12,062 bases of DNA from Bacteroidia bacterium (GTDB taxonomy: Bacteria > Bacteroidota > Bacteroidia > Bacteroidales > Azobacteroidaceae), in contig BNTV01000135.1 in NCBI GenBank assembly GCA_025996865.1, forward strand, positions 1 to 12,062. The letters are read 5' to 3'. Of this stretch, positions 7,600 to 12,062 are shown one piece after another. Within the stretch, counting starts at the first letter, position 1, and each line of letters begins with the position of its first letter. Below the pieces are notes generated by a model, which saw nothing but the letters and a program-made list of their open reading frames with translations, ran no database searches and was not told the origin of the DNA. The translations under genes were made by a program, and so were the position numbers.

Positions 7600-7607
7600 C
7601 AAAATTA
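7600..7607 (-). promoter_or_regulatory. Predicted -7 box of the nfnAB promoter
   Basis: The minus strand reads TAATTTTG, matching the Bacteroidota -7 consensus TAnnTTTG, 30 bp upstream of the chosen nfnA ATG. No clear TTG -33 element stands at 19-21 bp upstream. The box is part of a 20-bp sequence repeated exactly at the toxin-antitoxin promoter. Confidence 0.55.
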
Positions 7608-7619
7608 CATGAAATTTTT
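7600..7619 (+). repeat. 20-bp direct repeat, copy 1 (nfnA promoter)
   Basis: The plus strand reads CAAAATTACATGAAATTTTT, identical to 8306-8325. In both places it lies upstream of a minus-strand operon and contains the -7 box TAATTTTG. Confidence 0.85.
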
Positions 7620-7666
7620 TATATTACGTACAGACAGACAAAAATTATTTTTGGATTACTGAGGTT

Positions 7667-8068
7667 TCATAAAAAAGGATTGAATATAGTCATTTGGTCT
7701 TCTATTTTCATATTGTGTTGCATATCTTCGGAATAAAGAGTTTGGCAACCGGCTGTTAACGCTGAAGCTACAATAATAGAATCAAATATCTGAAAATCGT
7801 AACGATAAATTAAACGTTCCGCTAATTGTATCGTCGCAATATTGACTATGTAAATGTTGCAACATTTTAAATTCGGCAGACATGCGCTGAATATTTTTTC
7901 CTTCGGTAATTTTATAATCCGTCTCACTGCATTAATATATTCCGATACAACTTGCGTAGAAATAATTGGTGATTTAACAATTAAATTCCTTGCCGTATTT
8001 TGTTTGTTGACAGCACTTTCATCATGGCTGTATAACAAAATATTCGTATCAAGTGCAAATTTACTCAT
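7667..8068 (-). CDS. PIN-domain ribonuclease, VapC-like toxin of a type II toxin-antitoxin pair
   Basis: 133 aa from the ATG at 8068; an ATG two codons upstream (8074) is equally possible. The longer frame to 8140 is rejected because it reads back through the antitoxin gene. PIN-domain acidic residues are in place: Asp7 (ALDTN), Glu43 (VVSEYINAV), Asp96 (FDSIIVASAL) and Asp115 (LYSEDMQ). These coordinate the metal for RNA cleavage; family members cut tRNA or rRNA when released from the antitoxin. The length is normal for VapC-like proteins. The start overlaps the end of the upstream small gene by 8 bp (ATGAGTAA), the usual translational coupling of such pairs. No downstream gene belongs to the unit; nfnA begins 97 bp later with its own promoter. 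Confidence 0.85.
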   Translation of the reverse strand: MSKFALDTNILLYSHDESAVNKQNTARNLIVKSPIISTQVVSEYINAVRRIIKLPKEKIFSACLPNLKCCNIYIVNIATIQLAERLIYRYDFQIFDSIIVASALTAGCQTLYSEDMQHNMKIEDQMTIFNPFL

Positions 8069-8282
8069 AGTCATTGACTTCTTCCCTGCTAAACTTAAAA
8101 TCAGACAAATTAAACAAATATTTATCCAATTCTTTATCAAGTTTTTTCCTTTTATCCAATAGCGTTTCTTGTTTATAAAAATTACCGCTTTTTGCTTTGA
8201 AGAAACCGGAAGAAAGAATATTGTTCAATGCTTTTTTTGCTTGTATATTGCGAGCATCATAATCTAAAAGTATTGTTGCCAT
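8061..8282 (-). CDS. Putative antitoxin paired with the PIN-domain toxin
   Basis: 73 aa, from the ATG at 8282 to the TAA at 8061-8063. Position and overlap with the toxin gene mark it as the antitoxin. It starts MATILLDYDARNIQAKKALNNIL, resembling small Bacteroidota proteins of the type DYDARN-xA-K-L. The middle and end are Lys-rich (LLDKRKKLDKELDKYLF), probably helices that wrap the toxin. No classical AbrB, RHH or HTH DNA-binding domain is obvious, although the N-terminal strand could form one. Antitoxins usually also repress their own operon. A good promoter lies just upstream, with its -7 box 23 bp from the ATG. The function is inferred mainly from context. Confidence 0.72.
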   Translation of the reverse strand: MATILLDYDARNIQAKKALNNILSSGFFKAKSGNFYKQETLLDKRKKLDKELDKYLFNLSDFKFSREEVNDYE

Positions 8283-8305
8283 ACTATTTTAATTTTATTA
8301 TTTCA

Positions 8306-8325
8306 CAAAATTACATGAAATTTTT
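8306..8325 (+). repeat. 20-bp direct repeat, copy 2 (toxin-antitoxin promoter)
   Basis: It is identical to 7600-7619 on the plus strand. It includes the -7 box and most of the spacer of the toxin-antitoxin promoter. Confidence 0.85.
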
Positions 8326-8336
8326 ATTACACACAA
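8306..8336 (-). promoter_or_regulatory. Predicted promoter of the toxin-antitoxin operon
   Basis: On the minus strand, TTG (complement of 8334-8336) is followed by a 20-bp spacer and TAATTTTG (8306-8313). This fits the Bacteroidota -33/-7 pattern of TTG, 19-21 bp, TAnnTTTG. The -7 box is 23 bp upstream of the antitoxin ATG. Confidence 0.65.
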
Positions 8337-8361
8337 GATAAGTAAAAAAATATTTTTGTAT

Positions 8362-8724
8362 TTATTTTCTTTTCGAAAAATAATGCTGCCGGAATAAAGT
8401 ATCAGCTACCAACAAAAGCAAGACAGTGAACCCGATAAGCGTAATGGTAGGATCAAATTTCAAACTAAAATGAGATAAAGTAAACAAAGAAAGAAAATCC
8501 GGAATGAAAAAATAAATATACAAGCCGGGAAAGAGAAGAATCGCCAAAACCCCTGCCGCCATTTGCAAAAAAGGAATCCATTTCTGCTTCTTCGCTTGTT
8601 TTTGAGCTTCCGATTCAACTTTGGTCATCAGATTTTCCATGAAACCGGGAGAAGGAGAATTTAAAGTAATTTGTTTAAATAAATCCTTTAATTGTTTGTC
8701 TGATATTGTTTTATTATTATTCAT
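8362..8724 (-). CDS. Small two-helix membrane protein, putative anti-sigma factor
   Basis: 120 aa. A charged N-terminal cytoplasmic part (residues 1-48, with DKQLKDLFKQITLNSPSPGFMENLMTKV) precedes two hydrophobic segments at about 50-73 and 92-110, ending in a basic tail (FSKRK). It overlaps the sigma-factor gene by 8 bp (ATGAATAA at 8717-8724), so the two are translationally coupled. This layout, an ECF sigma gene followed by a small membrane protein, is typical of anti-sigma factors. The cytoplasmic part has no Cys and no His, so it is not a zinc-type (HxxxCxxC) anti-sigma domain. No close family is recognised; anti-sigma activity is inferred from position and topology only. Confidence 0.75.
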   Translation of the reverse strand: MNNNKTISDKQLKDLFKQITLNSPSPGFMENLMTKVESEAQKQAKKQKWIPFLQMAAGVLAILLFPGLYIYFFIPDFLSLFTLSHFSLKFDPTITLIGFTVLLLLVADTLFRQHYFSKRK

Positions 8725-9274
8725 CCTGTTGTATAAGTTTTTGTATTTCCACAGCCAATTTTTTCCGAATCCGGTGTAATTTCACCTTCACATTAGAAAC
8801 CGTCAGTTTACTTATCCGGCCTATATTTTCGACCGATTGGCCATCTATATAGTGCAAAGTAAGTAAAAAAATTTCATCCGGCGGTAATTTTTTCATGGCT
8901 TTATCCAAATATTGCCATTTTATTTCTGTTTCTTCATCATCATTTTCTTCCGTAAATGATTCATTAACAGAAAAAAATCCATCATCTATTGAAGTAAAAA
9001 ATAACTTCTTTTTCCGCAATTCGGATAAAGTGGTATTGTACGCAATCCGGTATAACCAAGTCGAAAACTCCGAATCTTCCCGAAATTGTTGAATCGATTT
9101 AAAAACTTTGATAAAAATTTCCTGCGTAATATCTTCGGCGTCTTCCCGGTTTTCAACAATTTTGAGGACAATCGTAAAGACCATGTTCTGATATTTAGAC
9201 ACAATCGCCGAGAAAGACCGGAAATCTCCGGCTTTCACCTTTTGTATATAGAGCAGGTCATTATCGTTTTTCAT
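8717..9274 (-). CDS. ECF-type RNA polymerase sigma factor (sigma-70 family)
   Basis: 185 aa, the usual ECF length. Sigma region 2 covers about residues 25-91, with core-binding DAEDITQEIFIKVF (45-58) and the -10-recognising FSTWLYRIAYN segment (70-80). A variable acidic linker (103-118, rich in Glu and Asp) follows. Region 4 covers about 120-178 and ends in the helix-turn-helix SVENIGRISKLTVSNVKVKL that reads the -35 element. The ATG at 9274 follows a 33-bp leader from a -7-like box (9308-9315). The putative anti-sigma gene follows with an 8-bp overlap, and a DUF6249-type gene diverges upstream. The protein likely directs RNA polymerase to a set of envelope or stress genes and perhaps to its own promoter; targets are unknown. 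Confidence 0.9.
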   Translation of the reverse strand: MKNDNDLLYIQKVKAGDFRSFSAIVSKYQNMVFTIVLKIVENREDAEDITQEIFIKVFKSIQQFREDSEFSTWLYRIAYNTTLSELRKKKLFFTSIDDGFFSVNESFTEENDDEETEIKWQYLDKAMKKLPPDEIFLLTLHYIDGQSVENIGRISKLTVSNVKVKLHRIRKKLAVEIQKLIQQDE

Positions 9275-9302
9275 CTTTTTTTAGACGCAAGAAAAGCGAT
9301 TT

Positions 9303-9338
9303 GGTTACAAAGATAAGAAAAATCCGTTTTTTGTAACC
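9303..9338. promoter_or_regulatory. Perfect 9-bp inverted repeat in the sigma/DUF6249 divergent control region
   Basis: GGTTACAAA (9303-9311) and TTTGTAACC (9330-9338) are exact reverse complements separated by 18 bp. The left arm shares four bases (9308-9311) with the minus-strand TATCTTTG box. The arrangement suggests an operator or a symmetric recognition site acting on both divergent genes. Its role is inferred. Confidence 0.6.
9308..9315 (-). promoter_or_regulatory. Predicted -7 box of the sigma-factor promoter
   Basis: The minus strand reads TATCTTTG, an exact TAnnTTTG match, 33 bp upstream of the sigma-factor ATG. No TTG stands at the usual -33 distance. Instead GGTTAC of the inverted repeat lies about 17 bp upstream, which could be an ECF-type -35 element. 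Confidence 0.5.
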
Positions 9339-9399
9339 TATTTTGAAATCCTGCGTCAAAAGAGTATATAAAAATTATTGTTTAACAAATTAAAAATGA

Positions 9400-9792
9400 A
9401 TGATTATGGAGTTTACAGCTATTTTTGTTATGGGATTCTTAACCTTGGGTACTTACAAAATATTCGAATTATTTGTAAAGAGGAAAGAACGTTTAACTAT
9501 TATTGAAAAACTTATTTCGCTGAATCTTGAATCGGCAGAACCTATTCGTTTGCCGAATATTTTGTATGAGAAACAAGGCTTTGGTTCTTGGCCTTTGAGG
9601 ATATCATTGTTATTGATAGGTATCGGTTTAGGCTGTTTGTGTGCATTTTTTCTTCAAATGTACTATGGAGAGACAATAAATTGGGATCAAAAACGTATGA
9701 TTGAATTTGCTTCTATTGCTCTCTTCGGCGGAATCGGATTATTTATTGCATTCATGATTGAATTGAAACAAAAAAAAATCATTGAATCGTGA
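9400..9792 (+). CDS. DUF6249-type membrane protein
   Basis: 130 aa from the ATG at 9400; the ATG at 9406 (128 aa, beginning MEFTAIF) is equally likely and looks like the family start. From 9406, three hydrophobic segments are visible at about 3-23, 64-86 and 100-118. Between the first two is a basic cytoplasmic stretch, ELFVKRKERLTIIEKL. That stretch and the pattern LLLIGIGLG-(loop)-ALFGGIGLFIAFMIE resemble DUF6249 proteins, which in Bacteroidota often neighbour an ECF sigma factor and a small membrane protein. Here the gene is divergent from the sigma factor rather than downstream of it. The biochemical role is unknown; a part in an envelope-stress circuit is a context guess. No clear TAnnTTTG box was found on its strand upstream. 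Confidence 0.75.
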   Translation: MIMEFTAIFVMGFLTLGTYKIFELFVKRKERLTIIEKLISLNLESAEPIRLPNILYEKQGFGSWPLRISLLLIGIGLGCLCAFFLQMYYGETINWDQKRMIEFASIALFGGIGLFIAFMIELKQKKIIES

Positions 9793-9850
9793 TAATAATC
9801 AAGAATCCTCTAAAAATTGATAAAAAACCATGCTAATGTGGATTTATTGA

Positions 9851-9868
9851 TTTATTTTTAAAAATAAA
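9851..9868. promoter_or_regulatory. 18-bp perfect A/T palindrome in the PBP promoter region
   Basis: TTTATTTTTAAAAATAAA is fully self-complementary. It ends 4 bp before the predicted -7 box of the PBP gene, where an operator or an AT-rich upstream element could sit. Pure A/T composition makes chance a serious alternative. Confidence 0.4.
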
Positions 9869-9872
9869 CTCG

Positions 9873-9880
9873 TACTTTTG
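9873..9880 (+). promoter_or_regulatory. Predicted -7 box of the PBP1A promoter
   Basis: TACTTTTG matches TAnnTTTG exactly and lies 49 bp upstream of the ATG at 9930. The nearest upstream TTG (9847-9849) gives a 23-bp spacer, slightly long for a -33 element. The gap after the DUF6249 gene (9793-9929) is otherwise A/T-rich and holds no other gene. Confidence 0.6.
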
Positions 9881-9929
9881 TACATTTTATTTTTGAAATT
9901 AAACAGAGGAAAAAACAAATTATTTACAC

Positions 9930-12062
9930 ATGAAGAAGGTCATTAAGTATGCTTGGTTTATTCTTATTTTCTGCATATTGTTATTCGGGTCGATTATCAT
10001 TCTGATTGCTAACGGAAAAATCGGATATATGCCTAATATAGAGGATCTTGAAAATCCGATCAACAAATATGCTTCTCAAGTGCTTTCTGCAGACGGAGTG
10101 CAGTTGGGAACTTATTCGATAGAAAAAGGAAACAGAGTTTATATCAGTTACAATGATCTTTCCAAAAATGTTGTCAATGCCTTGATTGCTACGGAAGACA
10201 TCCGTTTTCATAAGCATTCGGGCATTGATTTTTATGGTCTATCACGTGCTGTTATTAAGAGATTTGTTTTTTTCCAGAATGCGGGAGGTGCAAGTACAAT
10301 TTCGCAACAATTGGCCAAACAACTTTATTCGGTTCATGCGAACAGTACCCTCGAACGTCTGTTCCAAAAACCGGTGGAATGGGTAATTGCTGTTCAATTA
10401 GAAAAATACTATACCAAGGAAGAGATTATCAACATGTATCTCAACCAATTTGATTTTCTGCACAATGCTGTTGGAATTCAATCTGCTTGTTGGGTTTATT
10501 TCGGTAAAACGCCCCAAGACGTTTCCATTGAAGAAGCGGCTACATTGATCGGTATGTGTAAAAATCCTTCCTATTACAATCCCATCAGTAAAGCGGAGCG
10601 CACGATAGGAAGAAGAAACGTTGTACTGTCCCTGATGGCAAAAAACGGCTTTCTAACCGAAGCTCAGAGCGATTCTTTACAAAAACGGCCACTGGTTACG
10701 AGGTACAACCGGGTTGATCACAAAGACGGTTTAGCACCTTATTTCAGGGAATATTTACGTCTGACTTTGACAGCTCCCAAACCTGAAAGAAAAAATTATC
10801 CCGCTTGGCAAATAGAAAAATACAGTGAAGATTCCCTCGCTTGGGAAACAAATCCTTTGTATGGTTGGTGTAACAAAAAGAAAAAAGCCGACGGTTCCCG
10901 TAATAACCTTTATATTGATGGCTTAAAGATATATACAACTTTAAATTCACGTATGCAAAGCTATGCGGAAGAAGCAGTTGTAAATCATTTTTCAGGAGGA
11001 TTGCAAGACAATTTTAACAAAGAAAAGGCCAGAAATAAGAATGCACCATTTTCTAATGACCTCACGCAAAATGAAATAAATAAAATATTGGATAAGGCTA
11101 TAAAACAAACAGACAGGTACTATATTTTAAAGAAAAACGGTAAATCCGAAACCGAAATAAAAAAGAATTTTAATACTCCGGTCGAAATGACCGTCTTTTC
11201 ATGGAAAGGCGCCAAAGATACCATTATGAGTCCATTGGATTCTATCAAGTACATGAAATCTTTTTTGCGAACCGGTTTTATGGTTATGGACCCTCGTACA
11301 GGTTCTGTAAAAGCGTATGTCGGCGGACCTAATTATACTTATTTCCAATATGATATGGTCAATTCCGGAAAACGGCAAGTCGGTTCAACAATAAAACCAT
11401 TCCTGTATTCGCTGGCAATGGAAAGCGGAATAACGCCTTGTAGCGAAGTATTACACGTTGAGCAAACATTACCAGATGCCTTTGGAAGACCACCTTATAT
11501 TCCAAAGAATACCGTACGGGATCGTATCGGAGAAATGGTGAGCGTTCAATGGGGCTTGCAGAGATCTGATAACTGGGTTACCGCTTTCTTAATGAAGCAG
11601 TTGAATCCTTATATTTTTGTACGTTTGTTACATTCCTACGGATTGAAAGGACAAATTGATCCCGTTGTTTCACTTTGTTTAGGTTCGTGTGATGCCTCTG
11701 TAAGTGAAATGGTTACAGGATATTCGGCTTTTGCCAATCGGGGTATCCGGGTTGAGCCGCTTTATGTGACCCGGATTGAGGACAGGTATGGGAATGTTTT
11801 GGATACCTTTACGCCGCAAACCCAGGAAGTGATTACGGATGATGCAGCCGGTAAAATGCTGTACATGCTTAAGAGTGTAGTTGACGGAGGTACAGGTTCA
11901 CGCGTCCGCAGGCTTGGATTCACCGGCGTTATGGGCGGAAAAACAGGAACAACCCAGAACAATTCCGACGGATGGTTTATGGGCTTTACCCCGTCTCTGG
12001 TAGGTGGAGTTTGGGTAGGCGGCGAAGAACGTTCCATTCGTTTCAGCAGCATGGTAGAGGGT
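9930..12062 (+). CDS. Class A penicillin-binding protein (PBP1A type), bifunctional peptidoglycan synthase, 3' end beyond the window
   Basis: The frame is open for 711 codons to the right edge with no stop, so the C-terminus is missing. The protein polymerises and cross-links peptidoglycan in the periplasm. One N-terminal anchor spans about 8-27. The glycosyltransferase (GT51) domain follows, with catalytic Glu89 in ATEDIRFHKHSGID (87-100), ASTISQQLAKQLY (121-133), EEIINMYLNQ (164-173) and EEAATLIGMCKNPSYYNP (201-218). The transpeptidase domain has all three motifs: STIK at 486-489 (Ser486 nucleophile), SDN at 546-548, and KTGT at 671-674. The stretch between the two domains (about 260-440) is as expected for Bacteroidota PBP1A proteins. 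The ATG at 9930 precedes the anchor, follows a leader almost identical to that of the membrane-fusion gene, and has a -7 box upstream. All active-site residues are intact, so the enzyme should be active. The symbol could be mrcA or ponA, but orthology is not certain. Confidence 0.93.
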   Translation, partial: MKKVIKYAWFILIFCILLFGSIIILIANGKIGYMPNIEDLENPINKYASQVLSADGVQLGTYSIEKGNRVYISYNDLSKNVVNALIATEDIRFHKHSGIDFYGLSRAVIKRFVFFQNAGGASTISQQLAKQLYSVHANSTLERLFQKPVEWVIAVQLEKYYTKEEIINMYLNQFDFLHNAVGIQSACWVYFGKTPQDVSIEEAATLIGMCKNPSYYNPISKAERTIGRRNVVLSLMAKNGFLTEAQSDSLQKRPLVTRYNRVDHKDGLAPYFREYLRLTLTAPKPERKNYPAWQIEKYSEDSLAWETNPLYGWCNKKKKADGSRNNLYIDGLKIYTTLNSRMQSYAEEAVVNHFSGGLQDNFNKEKARNKNAPFSNDLTQNEINKILDKAIKQTDRYYILKKNGKSETEIKKNFNTPVEMTVFSWKGAKDTIMSPLDSIKYMKSFLRTGFMVMDPRTGSVKAYVGGPNYTYFQYDMVNSGKRQVGSTIKPFLYSLAMESGITPCSEVLHVEQTLPDAFGRPPYIPKNTVRDRIGEMVSVQWGLQRSDNWVTAFLMKQLNPYIFVRLLHSYGLKGQIDPVVSLCLGSCDASVSEMVTGYSAFANRGIRVEPLYVTRIEDRYGNVLDTFTPQTQEVITDDAAGKMLYMLKSVVDGGTGSRVRRLGFTGVMGGKTGTTQNNSDGWFMGFTPSLVGGVWVGGEERSIRFSSMVEG

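Noticed and set aside
7570..7602. Longer NfnA start at 7602
   Set aside because: The 11 extra residues do not fit the family start, and the ATG overlaps the predicted -7 box.
8069..8140. Longer toxin start giving a hydrophobic N-terminus
   Set aside because: The extra residues are an out-of-frame reading of the antitoxin gene; the PIN domain begins at the MSKFALDTN start.
8346..8357. AAAAATATTTTT as a terminator between the sigma operon and the toxin-antitoxin operon
   Set aside because: The palindrome contains only A/T and has no GC stem, so a stable hairpin is unlikely.
11762..12052. 96-aa minus-strand open frame
   Set aside because: It is antisense to the PBP transpeptidase domain containing the KTG motif.

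Overview
The window looks like about 12 kb of a low-GC Bacteroidales-type (Bacteroidota) chromosome. Evidence: -7 boxes of the form TAnnTTTG upstream of several genes, A/T-rich leaders without Shine-Dalgarno motifs, surface proteins with DUF1566 and Fibrobacter-succinogenes-major-type domains, a sigma factor/DUF6249 module, and a PBP1A of Bacteroidota type. No rRNA, tRNA, CRISPR array, insertion sequence or phage gene was seen.

Layout. (1) Positions 1-1641 hold a surface-protein gene in two pieces facing opposite ways. The minus strand of 1-578 encodes the middle of the protein. The plus strand from about 574 to 1641 encodes the rest. The two pieces share an identical 96-bp segment as an inverted repeat (1-96 and 579-674). 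Neither piece has a believable start, and flipping the segment does not create one. A chimeric or assembly fold-back, or a real inverted duplication, therefore fits better than a simple phase switch. (2) Positions 1688-4420, plus strand, encode a periplasmic membrane-fusion protein and a TolC-family outer-membrane protein. No inner-membrane transporter is next to them. (3) Positions 4415-7569, minus strand, hold nfnA and nfnB, the two subunits of an electron-bifurcating NADH-dependent ferredoxin:NADP+ oxidoreductase, followed by an alpha/beta hydrolase that converges on tolC. (4) Positions 7667-8282, minus strand, hold a PIN-domain (VapC-like) toxin and an upstream small putative antitoxin, overlapping by 8 bp. 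(5) Positions 8362-9792 hold an ECF sigma factor and a two-helix membrane protein (putative anti-sigma factor) on the minus strand, with a divergent DUF6249-type membrane protein on the plus strand. A perfect 9-bp inverted repeat sits in the divergent control region. (6) From 9930 to the right edge is a class A penicillin-binding protein (PBP1A type), cut by the window end before its stop codon.

How the genes relate. The surface protein, efflux pair, sigma module and PBP all concern the envelope. NfnAB is redox metabolism typical of anaerobes and points to a fermentative lifestyle. The strongest oddity is the inverted duplication at the left end. Smaller signals are a 20-bp sequence shared by the nfnA and toxin-antitoxin promoters, a 19/20 match between the leaders of the membrane-fusion gene and the PBP gene, and a 7-bp tandem repeat between nfnA and nfnB. 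I found no clear case for a wholly new multi-gene system. The sigma module with its inverted repeat is the best candidate for follow-up.
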